A DNA stretch of 55,624 nucleotides from an uncultured Alphaproteobacteria bacterium (lineage in GTDB: Bacteria; Pseudomonadota; Alphaproteobacteria; RF32; CAG-239), in contig CALXWH010000021.1 in NCBI GenBank assembly GCA_944392315.1, positions 1 to 55,624 on the forward strand, written 5' to 3'. The number at the start of each line of letters is the position of its first letter. Positions within the stretch are counted from its first letter, which is position 1. Under the pieces are notes generated by a model. That model ran no database searches. It was given only the letters and a program-made list of their open reading frames with translations, and had not been told where the DNA came from. Both the position numbers and the translations under genes were made by a program. Of the stretch, positions 8,974 through 18,665 are shown piece by piece.

Positions 8974-10758
8974 TTATTCTGCGGCCGCCTGCCCGCTTAA
9001 TTGCGCCTCTTGACGTTTTTTCATTCTAAGATAACGTCTGGTAATTTTGAGCGCATTTTCAAACGTTGTCGCCGTAGAAATATCATGCCAAGTCAAGCCG
9101 TTTTGCAAAAAGGCCTCGTGCAACATACGACGCGGTTGCTTTTTGATGTTAGAAAGAATAATTTTCGCACCATGACTTTTCTTAACCTTGGCAATAAAGC
9201 CAACCAAAGCGTTTGCCCCGCTGATATCAACCATCGGCACATAGCCCATACGAATAATGATAATTTTCGGGTCAGCCTTTAGCTTTTGCAAAAAGCGCGT
9301 CACATCCAAAGCATCACCAAAGAAGAGCGGCCCCGAAAAACGCAATGAAATCACGCCTTGCTCATGCAAAACTTGTGATAAGTCACGTCCGCCGCCTTTA
9401 TATTCCAAAGCCTTTTCATCCGTTTCAATTTCAATTTCGCGGCTCATACGATGCATAAAGATAATGCTGGAGAGAATAAACCCAACAGAAATACCCGTAT
9501 TAAGGTCAACCAACACCGTCAGCAACAACGTAACCACCAGCGTAATGGCATCGCCTTTTGCACCTTTTAAGAGATAATACATCTTTGTCAGGTTAAGCAT
9601 ATTCCAGCCAACCAAAACCAACACTGCCGACAAGCAAGCCAAAGGAATAAACTTAGCCACCCCTGCCAACAACAACATAAACAAGAGCAAAATAACCGAT
9701 TGCATAATACCGGCCATCGGAGAGTAACCGCCGGATTTATAGTTTGTAGCCGTCCGCGCAATTGCACCTGTTGCCGGCACACCCATAAACAACATACACA
9801 TCAAATTAGCCATACCTTCTGCAATCAATTCGGCATTAGAGTTATGATTATCACCGCTCATACCGTCCACAACCGTGGCGCTCAAGAGAGATTCAACACC
9901 TGCCAAAAACGCAATCGTCAAGCCGCTTGGAATAACTTTAAGCATCAGGTTAAAATCAAACTGCGGTATATGCGGCGCCGGCAAAAAGTGCGGAATAGCC
10001 CCAAATTTAGAACCGATAGTATCAGGCGCTGCCGAAAACATGGCAAAAACAGCCACCAAAACCGTCGCACCGACCACCGCCACCAAATAAGCCGGCAAAT
10101 TAGGCTTTTTGTGACGAACATAAAAGATAGCCGCAAACGAAAACAGCGCAATCGTAACCGACGCATAACTAAAGTTTCCGAAGCTATGAAAATAAGCAAC
10201 CCATCTCGGCAAAAACTCCGCCGGAACACTTTGCATTTCAAGCCCCAACAAATCTTTAACCTGCGTTGTAATCAGCATCAAACCGATACCGGCCGTAAAA
10301 CCTGTAACCACCGGATACGGAATGTATTTGATATAAGTTCCCAATTTCAAAAATCCGGCAACAATAAGGATAACACCGGCAATCAACATCGTCATAGTCA
10401 ACCCCTCGGGGCCATAATTTTTGATAACATTAAAAATAACCACAACAAAGGCACCCGTCGGCCCGCCGATTTGATATTTAGACCCGCCTAAAAGTGCAAT
10501 AAAAAAGCCGGCCACAATCGCCGTATAAAGTCCCTGCGCCGGAGTAACACCGGAAGCAATCGCCAAAGCCATTGCAAGCGGAATAGAAACAACCGCGACC
10601 GTCATACCGGCCAGCGTATCTCGTTTAAATTTATTTCTATCATACCCTTTGCTTAAAACTTCCACCAATTTCGGGCAAAAATTCTTTTTATAAAATCTCC
10701 CGAACTCGCCGATTCTTTGCTCCACCATCCTCATAACATCTTGCAGTGCCGCCAGCAT
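8974..10758 (-). CDS. SulP-family anion transporter with STAS domain
   Basis: Inner-membrane SLC26/SulP transporter; family members carry sulfate, bicarbonate or dicarboxylates, and the substrate cannot be read from this sequence. Seen: a cytoplasmic N-terminus, the signature PLAMALAIASGVTPAQGLYTA near residues 60-80, about 12-14 membrane segments with GGPTGAFVVVIFNVI near 117 and ATGAIARTATNYKSGGYSP near 325-343, then a C-terminal cytoplasmic STAS domain from about residue 455 (VISLRFSGPLFFGDALDV; VPMVDISGANALVGF). The 594-residue length is typical. No carbonic anhydrase or sulfate-assimilation gene is adjacent. AAGGAT precedes the ATG; a promoter and a terminator-like hairpin lie in the leader. 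Confidence 0.92.
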   Translation of the reverse strand: MLAALQDVMRMVEQRIGEFGRFYKKNFCPKLVEVLSKGYDRNKFKRDTLAGMTVAVVSIPLAMALAIASGVTPAQGLYTAIVAGFFIALLGGSKYQIGGPTGAFVVVIFNVIKNYGPEGLTMTMLIAGVILIVAGFLKLGTYIKYIPYPVVTGFTAGIGLMLITTQVKDLLGLEMQSVPAEFLPRWVAYFHSFGNFSYASVTIALFSFAAIFYVRHKKPNLPAYLVAVVGATVLVAVFAMFSAAPDTIGSKFGAIPHFLPAPHIPQFDFNLMLKVIPSGLTIAFLAGVESLLSATVVDGMSGDNHNSNAELIAEGMANLMCMLFMGVPATGAIARTATNYKSGGYSPMAGIMQSVILLLFMLLLAGVAKFIPLACLSAVLVLVGWNMLNLTKMYYLLKGAKGDAITLVVTLLLTVLVDLNTGISVGFILSSIIFMHRMSREIEIETDEKALEYKGGGRDLSQVLHEQGVISLRFSGPLFFGDALDVTRFLQKLKADPKIIIIRMGYVPMVDISGANALVGFIAKVKKSHGAKIILSNIKKQPRRMLHEAFLQNGLTWHDISTATTFENALKITRRYLRMKKRQEAQLSGQAAAE

Positions 10759-10790
10759 TTTTTATCCTTACCTTTTCAACAAAAAAACAT

Positions 10791-10809
10791 ATCCCTCCAA
10801 GCGGGGGAT
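10791..10809 (-). terminator. Terminator-like hairpin in the sulP leader
   Basis: Stem ATCCC(T)CC / GG-GGGAT with an AAGC loop. On the minus strand it is followed three bases later by seven T, and lies between the predicted sulP promoter and the sulP SD. It could be an attenuator; the stem has a bulge, so confidence is low. Confidence 0.3.
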
Positions 10810-10833
10810 TTCCTAATCTTTCCAAAAAAAACG

Positions 10834-10862
10834 ATGATATCTGACTGATAAGCCTATGGCAA
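10834..10862 (-). promoter_or_regulatory. Promoter of sulP
   Basis: Minus strand TTGCCA (10857-10862), 17-base spacer, TATCAT (10834-10839). It gives a leader of about 70 bases containing the hairpin at 10791-10809. The remainder of the 275-base gap 10759-11033 holds no gene I can support. Confidence 0.45.
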
Positions 10863-11006
10863 AAGCCGCCAGAAATACTCAAAGCCGTCCCATACCATCT
10901 GCAAAAATCAGACAGAGCGTTGATATAACGCCACGCGATAAATAGCAAGCGAAAAGTTAAACTGTGGTTAAATTTTTTTAATAACTTCAAAATTAAGCAT
11001 AAAAAA

Positions 11007-11027
11007 AGCGGTGCTATATACACCGCT
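11007..11027 (-). terminator. Terminator after the secreted unknown gene
   Basis: Seven-base-pair stem AGCGGTG / CACCGCT followed on the minus strand by seven T, directly after the stop of the gene ending at 11034. It closes the acyltransferase-waaA-lpxK unit. Confidence 0.75.
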
Positions 11028-11033
11028 CATTTT

Positions 11034-11867
11034 TTACATCCGAAGTTTAAGGTTACCCCAACCCTTTTTAGCCTTAGGCTGAGCCTCAGAGCTCTGAGAA
11101 GAAGGATCATCAACTTTCTCTTCGGCACTTGTTTGCGGTTGTTGTTTCCAATTCATAATCGGGGCATTTTCTTTTTGTTTTTTTTCATATTCTTCTGCCT
11201 CTTGATCAGAATCAGCCACACCGTTTGCCACTGTTTTTTTCAACAACGCCGGAGAATTAAACACTTCCTTAGTTTTATCAAATTGGCTGATAACATCATC
11301 AATCACACCTTGCTTAATATTAAACGCCGTATATCTTCCCGCATAAAAGACCGTAAACGACGGACAAGGAGAAGAAAGCAACACATCGGTATAATCCACC
11401 CCGCGCACAAACCGAAGCATCACTTTCGGCTCAATAGCGCACGCCGCCGTAGCGGTGATAATATTCGGGCTCTGTGTAAACAAAGCCTCATAGGTTGTAG
11501 CCGTAGCGCCCATATCAAGCTCACCGCAATAGTCCACCACCGCAAAGTTATTCAACGTATAGCCGGTAAAATCTTTCGGTTTACGCGCCACATGATAACA
11601 AAAGACCTGTTCGGGATGTTCCACATTATAAAGCGCCGCCTCCGAAGTTGCTTTCGGCAAAGATGAGCGAATAAAAGGGATGATAGATTGTTGCCTTACG
11701 CGCCGCCTGCTTGTAGAAGAACTTTCAGACCCAAGCGGCAGCAAATCATCATAAAGTCCCAATCCTTGCAATTCCGGCGGCAACCCGCTGTCATCAGCCA
11801 AGACCAACCGACAATCACTTGCAAACATCCCCAATAACGCCACCATAAAAACTAAAGACTTAAACAT
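11034..11867 (-). CDS. Exported protein of unknown function
   Basis: I do not recognise the family. The start at 11867 is chosen because GAGGAG lies 6 bases before its ATG; the frame remains open for 28 more codons upstream without support. The first 24 residues (FKSLVFMVALLGMFASDCRLVLA) form a signal peptide ending in a likely ADA/ADD site. The mature protein has a Ser/Arg-rich stretch (SSSTSRRRVRQQ), a middle domain with several cysteines (CYHVA, VDYCGEL, TAACAIEP, SSPCPSF) that could form disulfides in the periplasm, and a Lys/Gln/Ser-rich tail. It follows lpxK by 108 bases on the same strand and ends at a terminator, so it may belong to the envelope unit. Confidence 0.75.
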   Translation of the reverse strand: MFKSLVFMVALLGMFASDCRLVLADDSGLPPELQGLGLYDDLLPLGSESSSTSRRRVRQQSIIPFIRSSLPKATSEAALYNVEHPEQVFCYHVARKPKDFTGYTLNNFAVVDYCGELDMGATATTYEALFTQSPNIITATAACAIEPKVMLRFVRGVDYTDVLLSSPCPSFTVFYAGRYTAFNIKQGVIDDVISQFDKTKEVFNSPALLKKTVANGVADSDQEAEEYEKKQKENAPIMNWKQQPQTSAEEKVDDPSSQSSEAQPKAKKGWGNLKLRM

Positions 11868-11975
11868 AACCCGCTCCTCAAACCTAATCAATGTACAATA
11901 AAAATATATCACACCGAAGTTAAAAAAACATAAAATTTCTAAACAGAACAACAGCTTTCAGATTTTATCATCACA

Positions 11976-12905
11976 TTACTTTTTACTGCTTGCAGCGCTC
12001 CACTCGGCTCTAACCTTTAGACAAGAGATATTGCGTTGTGCACTTTGCGACAATTTCACATAATCCTTTTCTGTTGTCACCAACGAGAGCCCAGCCTCAG
12101 ACGCCTCGGTATTAAGCGCAACCAAATCATCTTTTTTATAAGCATAATGATCCGGAAAATCTTTTGTAATAACCGTCTGATAGCCCATACTCTTCAACGT
12201 TTGATAAAACTTTTCAGGATGGCCTATTCCGGCAAACGCCAAAACGCGCTGATTTTCAAGCGAAAACGGTAACGGTTTAAGTTTGCCGTGATAAACCGGA
12301 AGTTGACACTTTTCCGTCAATCCTGTTTTATCCTCGCCCATAATCAAAATATAATCGGCTCTTTTTTGCCCATTTTCCAGAGTTTCGCGCAACGGCCCTG
12401 CGGGAATAATTTTTCCGTTGCCAATCCCCACCGTTCCGTCAAAAACCAACCACGATTCGTCTTTATACAATCCCGGATTTTGAAATCCGTCATCCATAAT
12501 GATAATTTCCGCACCCAATCGTACGGCCTTTTCAGCTCCAAGCTCTCGCTGCGGCGCAATAATCGTCGGAGCGATTCCGGCCAACAGACGAGCTTCGTCA
12601 CCGGTTTCTTCGGGGGTATGTTTTTCCAAATCCACCAAAATATTTTTGAGTTTTCCTTTATACCCTCGTGTCACAAAAAAGACCTTTTTTCCCTCTTTCA
12701 AATATTTTTCGGCCATAGCCATCGCCACCGGTGTTTTACCAACGCCGCCTGCCGTAATATTTCCGATACAAATCACTTTGGCCTTGCACTTATGAGGTTT
12801 TTTGAGTTTAAGCCGCCATTGCGTTGCCGCCCCATAAATCCAAGCAAAAGGCGTCAACAACATCGGCACCAAGCCGTCAGATTGCCAAAAACGAGGTGTT
12901 TTCAT
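11976..12905 (-). CDS. lpxK: Tetraacyldisaccharide 4'-kinase LpxK
   Basis: Inner-membrane-associated kinase that adds the 4'-phosphate to the lipid A disaccharide. Seen: an N-terminal membrane-anchoring segment (LVPMLLTPFAWIYGAA), the Walker A motif NITAGGVGKTPVAMAMAEKY near residues 48-67, FVTRGYKGK near 76, GDEARLLAG near 100, and IIIMDDGFQNPGL near 133-145, all hallmarks of the family. The C-terminal IGHPEKFYQTLKSMG and SLVTTEKDYVKL regions are also typical. At 309 residues it is slightly short. Its ATG overlaps the waaA stop by one base (TAATG), which points to translational coupling. Confidence 0.95.
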   Translation of the reverse strand: MKTPRFWQSDGLVPMLLTPFAWIYGAATQWRLKLKKPHKCKAKVICIGNITAGGVGKTPVAMAMAEKYLKEGKKVFFVTRGYKGKLKNILVDLEKHTPEETGDEARLLAGIAPTIIAPQRELGAEKAVRLGAEIIIMDDGFQNPGLYKDESWLVFDGTVGIGNGKIIPAGPLRETLENGQKRADYILIMGEDKTGLTEKCQLPVYHGKLKPLPFSLENQRVLAFAGIGHPEKFYQTLKSMGYQTVITKDFPDHYAYKKDDLVALNTEASEAGLSLVTTEKDYVKLSQSAQRNISCLKVRAEWSAASSKK

Positions 12906-14167
12906 TATTTCAATACCCTCTTTAATGCTTTAACGATTCCGTCCAACACCGCCGATTCTTTTTCAGCCCATTCAAATGCTTTTTGCTGACGTTCTTTAAG
13001 CAACTCCGGATCTCTGAAAAAAGTAATTGCCTCTTCCACGGCATCTTCAGCCGAGCCAACCTGATATACGGCATCATAAAAACGCGCTCTGTTCATCATC
13101 TCCACAAAATTTTGCATATTCGGTCCAACCAAAACAGCATTTTTATCACGCGCCGCCTCCATAAAGTTTTGCCCCCCGTGAGGGATAAGCGAGCCCCCGA
13201 CAAAACTAATCGCCGCCAACGCGTACCAAAGTCCCATTTCACCGATAGTATCGGCCACATAAATATCCGTCTGCGGTGTAATATCTTCTTCATGAGAACG
13301 CTGCGCCACATTAAAATTTCTATTCCGATACATTCTGACAATTTCATCCCCGCGGTTAGGGTGCCTTGGCGCAACAATCGTCAACACATCGGCAACATTA
13401 TCTTTCAGCCACGGCAAATAAAGGGCAAACCGCTCCTCTTCATCGTAATGCGTAGAGCTCAACAAAAAGACAGGTCTTGAACCGATTTGTTGTTTTAATA
13501 TATCAAGTTTAGCCTCATCAACCGGCAGCGGCATACCGGCGAATTTCAAATTTCCGACACAGTCAACCTTAGGCGCTCCCAAAATGATTAAGCGATTTTT
13601 ATCTTGTTCCGACTGTCCCAAGCATAGTGAAAAGCAGCTCAATAATTCTTTAGAAAAGAACTTAAACTTTTTCCATGTTTCAAAAGATTTATCGGAAATA
13701 CGCCCGTTAACAAGAATAAGCGGAATTTTCGCTTTTTTAATTTCAGACAACAACGATGGCCAAAGTTCAGACTCAAACCACATCACGGCATCCGGTTTAA
13801 AGTGCTTAATTAACTTCTTGGCAAACGCCGGTACATCAAACGGAATAAACTGATGAAACGCACGTTTTGGCAACCTTTTTTCCATAATTTCCGCGGAAGT
13901 CAACGTCCCTGTTGTCACCAAAATAGAGAGGTCTGGATTTTCCTTCAAGAGTTTATCAATGAGCGGCAACATAGAGTTCGCTTCCCCCACCGAAGCCCCA
14001 TGCATCCAATAGAGTTTGCCTTCCGGTCTCGGCACTTTGTAATTACCCAATCTTTCGTTAAAACGCGTCGGATGTTCTTTCTTTTCCTTTTGTCTTTTTT
14101 TGATATACGTCACTTTCAAAATTGGAAAAGCCAAAGTCATAAGCGCTTTATAAATCCCGATAAACAT
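12905..14167 (-). CDS. waaA: 3-deoxy-D-manno-octulosonic acid (Kdo) transferase WaaA/KdtA
   Basis: GT-B glycosyltransferase (family GT30) that adds Kdo from CMP-Kdo to lipid IVA at the inner membrane. Seen: an N-terminal membrane anchor, the catalytic motif LYWMHGASVGEANSMLPLI near residue 55 with its glutamate, LVTTGTLTSAEIM, MWFESELWPSLL near 130, LVNGRISDKS, and the nucleotide-binding FVGGSLIPHGGQNFMEAA near 310. Three ATG codons stand in a row (14173, 14170, 14167); GGGAG abuts the first, so the third has the best spacing. Flanked by the acyltransferase and by lpxK, it forms a lipid A/Kdo operon. Confidence 0.96.
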   Translation of the reverse strand: MFIGIYKALMTLAFPILKVTYIKKRQKEKKEHPTRFNERLGNYKVPRPEGKLYWMHGASVGEANSMLPLIDKLLKENPDLSILVTTGTLTSAEIMEKRLPKRAFHQFIPFDVPAFAKKLIKHFKPDAVMWFESELWPSLLSEIKKAKIPLILVNGRISDKSFETWKKFKFFSKELLSCFSLCLGQSEQDKNRLIILGAPKVDCVGNLKFAGMPLPVDEAKLDILKQQIGSRPVFLLSSTHYDEEERFALYLPWLKDNVADVLTIVAPRHPNRGDEIVRMYRNRNFNVAQRSHEEDITPQTDIYVADTIGEMGLWYALAAISFVGGSLIPHGGQNFMEAARDKNAVLVGPNMQNFVEMMNRARFYDAVYQVGSAEDAVEEAITFFRDPELLKERQQKAFEWAEKESAVLDGIVKALKRVLK

Positions 14168-14196
14168 CATCATCTCCCAAACATTAAATTTTATTT

Positions 14197-14952
14197 TTAT
14201 CGTTTAATTTTTTTCACTTCCCCCGGCAAGATTTCGGGCAAACCGAATTTTTTATCCAAAGCCAACGTCAAATCATTCAGTTCTCGCTCAAAAGCCTCAC
14301 GAAGTTGTTCAGCTTGCTCTTCAGAAATATCCTTCGGCACAAACAGCGGTTTGGTCGCGGCCACTTCGCCCTTAGCAAAAAGTTTTGGAATAAGCATGGC
14401 GTCCCAACTTTTTTTCATAACCGCAGCATTCTGCGAGCTGTAGGTAAAGCCCATAATCGGCTTTCCGGTTTTTTGAGCAAAATAAATCACACTTTTATTA
14501 AGCCGCATACGAGGTCCTCTCGGTCCGTCAGAAATCAGCGAAACAACCGTTCCATGCTCCAATTCGCGCACAATATCAAGTGCCGCCGAACGCGCATTTC
14601 TATCCGATGACCCATCAATACTATAGATATGAAATTCGCGCAAAAGTTTCGCAATAATACGCCCGTCGTTATGCGGAGAAACCAACGCTTTCATCAATCT
14701 TTTATTACGCCAAAAGAAAGGCAGCATCAACGCGCGCCCATGCCATGTCACAAAAATTCCGCCATCATTTTGTTCAATCAACTGTTCAAATTCCTTTTGC
14801 CCATTAACGACAAAATGCCCGGTTTTCCCCACGAGCCAAACATAACCGGCGGCAATTTTGCCCAGCATATCAAAAACAAACGGTTGTTTTGTAATTTTCT
14901 GACGCAAATGTTTTATAGCTTTTTTGATTTCCATTTTTTTCCCATTCAACAA
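14197..14952 (-). CDS. DUF374/LPLAT-family acyltransferase, probable lipid A or lysophospholipid acyltransferase
   Basis: Membrane-associated acyltransferase of the LPLAT superfamily, DUF374 branch. Seen: a possible N-terminal membrane segment, GGIFVTWHGRALMLPFF near residue 83, in which the WHGR histidine replaces the usual HX4D block, SPHNDGRIIAKLL near 110, the GSSDRNARSAA segment, and SLISDGPRGPRM near 160, which is diagnostic. Position before waaA fits lipid A or Kdo assembly, but the acyl acceptor is not shown by sequence. The frame begins with TTG-TTG at 14952; an ATG at 14934 is possible. A perfect AAGGAGG lies about 20 bases before the TTG, too far for normal use, so the true N-terminus is unsettled. 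Confidence 0.88.
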   Translation of the reverse strand: MLNGKKMEIKKAIKHLRQKITKQPFVFDMLGKIAAGYVWLVGKTGHFVVNGQKEFEQLIEQNDGGIFVTWHGRALMLPFFWRNKRLMKALVSPHNDGRIIAKLLREFHIYSIDGSSDRNARSAALDIVRELEHGTVVSLISDGPRGPRMRLNKSVIYFAQKTGKPIMGFTYSSQNAAVMKKSWDAMLIPKLFAKGEVAATKPLFVPKDISEEQAEQLREAFERELNDLTLALDKKFGLPEILPGEVKKIKR

Positions 14953-14995
14953 ACCGATAAATTCTTCTAATCCTCCTTTTTAAATCATAGGTTAG

Positions 14996-15024
14996 ATTAT
15001 GTTAAAAAAGAGTTTAAACATCAA
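14996..15024 (-). promoter_or_regulatory. Promoter of the acyltransferase-waaA-lpxK unit
   Basis: Minus strand TTGATG (15019-15024), 17-base spacer, CATAAT (14996-15001), just upstream of an AAGGAGG and the acyltransferase frame. Confidence 0.5.
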
Positions 15025-15060
15025 GCACAAAAAGCATCTCCACAGAGCAAGACACAAAAA

Positions 15061-15088
15061 AACGTCCTCTCCCAAAGGAGAGGACGTT
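15061..15088 (-). terminator. Terminator of the large lipoprotein gene
   Basis: A perfect 12-base-pair stem AACGTCCTCTCC / GGAGAGGACGTT with a CAAA loop, followed on the minus strand by seven T. One of the strongest terminators in the window; it isolates the lipoprotein gene from the lipid A genes. Confidence 0.9.
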
Positions 15089-15110
15089 AATAAAAAGAAG
15101 CACAAACTAA

Positions 15111-18100
15111 TTAAAGTTCGTAATGACTGTTAAACGTTACCTTTTCGCCATTTGGAGCCGTAACCGTCACATTATACCCATTGATGGAATAAGTATATCC
15201 CGGAATAATCAGGGCATATCGTCCATTGACCACGTTTTTCCACCCATAGGTCAAACACTCCATATCGGTAATACCGGTTACACGAGAACCATCGCTGGCA
15301 TACCATTCAATATATCCATTGCCTTCAACACCTCTGGCCGGTACCCATTCACCGATAGCGCTCTTAAACCCAACGGAATTATAGTCCTGATAGCTATCGG
15401 CTTTATACATAAAGTCGCTACTTTCGGGCAGCATCGTTTCATAATCACAAACCGCATAAGTAACACCATTTTCCCACTGGAAGACAAACGCTCTTCGCGT
15501 CACCTTAGCCGATGGGTCAAAAGTAGCCGTTGCATAAAAAGCCTTCGGTTTTCCGAAATGCGGATCATCCGGCTCTTCGGCAGCAGGCACTTTCAAAATA
15601 TGCGTCACCGCCAAATCGGTCATATAGTTTCCCTCCGTACCGGTAGCCGTTCCCTGAACCACCACATCGGCATGATAAACATCAAAGTTACCGGAAGTAC
15701 CGTTTGCCCGAATATTCAAACTTTTGTGACTTAATGAAACATTAGGATCAGCAAATGTCACCTCACCCAAATCTGCGTCATTAAGCGTTGCACTGAAGTT
15801 GTTATAAGAATACGGAGCCGTCAATTTATCAGCTTCCACACCATTACTCAACGTATGGGTATAAGGATAGGTTTTAACAACCACTTTCCAATTTCCCTGA
15901 TTACGATTGTTAGATGTAGGCGCGCCCAAAGTTCCGGAAGCGGTATGATTAGCCTGCGAAACTTCTTTTTCCTGCGCCGGTGTATTCTTAAAATCAAAAG
16001 CAAACCGCGAACCATACGTATCGCTGGCCTTGACAGACTGGGTTGAACCGTCGCTCATTTTCTTATCCAACACAAAGTCAACCGTACCATCGTTATAAAC
16101 GATTGTTCGTTTAGAAGAAGACGTCACCGTCAGCTCTTCTTTAACATAGATATCGGTTGTTCCTTCGCTGCTGAACACACGACCATCCACCGTTTGCCCT
16201 TTAGCTGTCAACAGATGCGGCGTAACGGTATATTCACCTTCCGTCCGCACGTTCTGCGCGTCTAATCTTTCAGATTTAGACATCGTCAAACGCACATTAA
16301 ACGTATGATTAAACGTTCCGTCATTAAACACGATTTCAGCATCTTTAATCGGCAAATTCTGTTCTCTTTCCACCGCTCCGTTAGAGGTCACATACTTATA
16401 GTTAGAGCTATAAGTTTTAACCGTCCAATAGTTGTCGGTAGCCGAAGCACTGGTTGTAGAATGAGTTTCCGTCGTGCTAAAGTTCGTATTATCGGCATAC
16501 AGCTTGCCGTAAACCAACTCGCCAAACTCTACCGTAAAGTTTTTAGTATAAGTTTCCACTTCATCATCACCCACGGTGTGTGGTGTCGTTTTAATCACCT
16601 TAACGGTTGTGGTATTGCCGTTCCAAGTCTGATCGGTATCATACGTTGTTTCGCCAACTTCATCGGCAACCATCAACAGCCAACCTTCAGAAATCAGATT
16701 AGAAGCACTGCCGCCGTTCCAAATTGCTTTGGTGGTATAATCATAAGGATAAGCCTTATATGTCAAACCATTGCGAACAACAGTTGAGAATGTCGGACTT
16801 ACGTCTGCCCCGATACCGGTCATCACATACTTTCTTTCCGGGAAAGTTTTAACAACTTTACCATCCGTAAAGACCACCACCGGAGACATTTCCCTAAAGG
16901 AGAAGGTACCGTTTTCCGTTCCGTTAGAAGCGCTGGACTGCCAATTAGAAGTTGTATATGTCGCCTCAAACTTAACCATTTCCGAAAATTTCTTTTCTTC
17001 TTTAGAAGTAGATTGCGACACACGTTTCAGCTCATTTTCGTCCCAATTAAGCGATGTTGTAACCACCTCGCCAAACGGCAGTGCCGAAGCGGAGTGTCTA
17101 CCCTGATAAGTATATGTTGATGAAGTTTTAGAACCATCGCTCCAAATAATTTCCTTATCAACGATATATTCATCATCTTCGCCTCTCAAGGTATAAGTTG
17201 AATCAACTTTCACCACATCATCAGGTTTATTGGCCTGAATTTTAAGCATAACCACTTCATCCACCGGATCCAATGTACAACCGGCAATTTCACCATACAG
17301 CGAATTAACGGATTTAAACATTTTATACTCATCTGTTTCTTCGGTTTTATTAACCTCAAAAGCAAGTTCCGTAAATTTCAGTGCGATATCAGGAATATCA
17401 TAACTTCCATATTCGCTCTTAAACATCACCGGCTTCAGATAAGTAAAGTTCACCACATTTTCAACCACGGTTCCGGCTTCTTTTCCGGTTGCGGTAGAAG
17501 TATACGTACCGTTAATTGTCTGCACGGTAAAGCCATCGGCATTTGTAACTTCCGAAAAGACCTCTTCAGCCATTTTTCCGGTAGATTTTGGCACAAACAA
17601 GCTATCATTAGAAGGCTGTTCGCGTTCCTGCGGCGGCGTCACTTTCAAAGACAAAGGCACTGTATAAACATGAGTTTCTTCACCTTTATTGGTTTTCACC
17701 ACCTCGGTCAATTCATACGCCTCCAACGGACAACCGATATATTTACCGGTATACGTCACGTCTTCAATCTGCGTCGCCTCCGAAGTCACCACTTTATGGT
17801 ACCAAGGCTGCAGTTCCAGCTTATTGCTCAACTCATTACCGGAAGAAACACCCTTAGCGCTGTAACTGGCGTTAAAGACGAGTGTTGCCTTATACGGATC
17901 TTCGGTTTCAGTTTTATCACCAAACTGCGCAATCAACGCTTTAGCAAAGTTAACGGAATCAATTTCCAGATGTGGCGTTGCCAAAGTATCTTCACCCTGC
18001 ACCACACCGGTATAACGATGTCCGTAGCTGACTGTGGCAATTTGACCGTCAGAAAAAGTAAACTCTTTCACAACGTCTGCCCCCAAAGTGGTTCCATTAC

Positions 18101-18521
18101 GATAAGGCGTACGGCTTTTAATTTGCTGTTTAACCAAGCTAACCGGCAAATCGGTGACAGATTTCACCTCAATCAACGGTTTTGCCAAGCGCACGTTCAA
18201 ATACGCCGAAGGATTAAACTTATAATCAAAAGAAACATCCTCTTGCTCGCTTTTCATAGAAGAAACCTGTTTAAAAGTCACATCACTTTTAACCAAAGTA
18301 TCTTTCACGGTAGCGGTTGCAATCAAGATTCGTTCAGATTCCCAATAGTGATCAATAATCACATCGGTAGTATCCTCTGGAGCAATATCGGAAAGAAATT
18401 TAGCTCTTTCACCGGCACAGCTCCCCACCAAAATCAGGCTCACGATAAACGCAAGCATCAACACGACTGAGTTTGCACCTCTGAGGCACACAAATCTCAA
18501 TTTTCTGTCTCTCGTTTTCAT
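15111..18521 (-). CDS. Large repeat-containing lipoprotein of unknown function (1136 residues)
   Basis: Unrecognised family. Seen: N-terminal signal with lipobox LVGSC, so Cys35 is the predicted lipidated residue. The rest is Thr/Val/Ser/Tyr-rich, with recurring short blocks of the form F-x-DG (FTFSDGQIATVSYG near 155, WSDGSKTSSTYTY, FTDGKVVKTF, FNDGTFNHTF, YNDGTVDFVL), which suggests tandem beta-sandwich domains, probably exposed on the cell surface. It is a paralogue of the 404-residue lipoprotein next to it: both share VVKxFTFSDGQxATVSYG and KTTPHT blocks, but here they are about 490 residues apart rather than about 117. No SD precedes the ATG (TTTTTTAGTTATG), unlike most genes here. It is a single-gene unit with its own promoter and terminator. 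The style resembles Bacteroidota lipoproteins, so transfer is possible (inference). Confidence 0.85.
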   Translation of the reverse strand: MKTRDRKLRFVCLRGANSVVLMLAFIVSLILVGSCAGERAKFLSDIAPEDTTDVIIDHYWESERILIATATVKDTLVKSDVTFKQVSSMKSEQEDVSFDYKFNPSAYLNVRLAKPLIEVKSVTDLPVSLVKQQIKSRTPYRNGTTLGADVVKEFTFSDGQIATVSYGHRYTGVVQGEDTLATPHLEIDSVNFAKALIAQFGDKTETEDPYKATLVFNASYSAKGVSSGNELSNKLELQPWYHKVVTSEATQIEDVTYTGKYIGCPLEAYELTEVVKTNKGEETHVYTVPLSLKVTPPQEREQPSNDSLFVPKSTGKMAEEVFSEVTNADGFTVQTINGTYTSTATGKEAGTVVENVVNFTYLKPVMFKSEYGSYDIPDIALKFTELAFEVNKTEETDEYKMFKSVNSLYGEIAGCTLDPVDEVVMLKIQANKPDDVVKVDSTYTLRGEDDEYIVDKEIIWSDGSKTSSTYTYQGRHSASALPFGEVVTTSLNWDENELKRVSQSTSKEEKKFSEMVKFEATYTTSNWQSSASNGTENGTFSFREMSPVVVFTDGKVVKTFPERKYVMTGIGADVSPTFSTVVRNGLTYKAYPYDYTTKAIWNGGSASNLISEGWLLMVADEVGETTYDTDQTWNGNTTTVKVIKTTPHTVGDDEVETYTKNFTVEFGELVYGKLYADNTNFSTTETHSTTSASATDNYWTVKTYSSNYKYVTSNGAVEREQNLPIKDAEIVFNDGTFNHTFNVRLTMSKSERLDAQNVRTEGEYTVTPHLLTAKGQTVDGRVFSSEGTTDIYVKEELTVTSSSKRTIVYNDGTVDFVLDKKMSDGSTQSVKASDTYGSRFAFDFKNTPAQEKEVSQANHTASGTLGAPTSNNRNQGNWKVVVKTYPYTHTLSNGVEADKLTAPYSYNNFSATLNDADLGEVTFADPNVSLSHKSLNIRANGTSGNFDVYHADVVVQGTATGTEGNYMTDLAVTHILKVPAAEEPDDPHFGKPKAFYATATFDPSAKVTRRAFVFQWENGVTYAVCDYETMLPESSDFMYKADSYQDYNSVGFKSAIGEWVPARGVEGNGYIEWYASDGSRVTGITDMECLTYGWKNVVNGRYALIIPGYTYSINGYNVTVTAPNGEKVTFNSHYEL

Positions 18522-18665
18522 AACTAAAAAACAATTTAGAAAGTTTGTAAATATAGTTTAATTAAAGAAATATCTGATACCACATCTCCAAAAGAGATAG
18601 GTTTATAACAAAGAAATCAAGAATATGCCTCAAGCACGATAATGAACATAAACATAGACTCAAGG

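Noticed and set aside
10688..11023. 111-codon frame upstream of sulP on the minus strand
   Set aside because: It crosses the predicted sulP promoter and leader and overlaps the sulP start, has no SD and no recognisable sequence.
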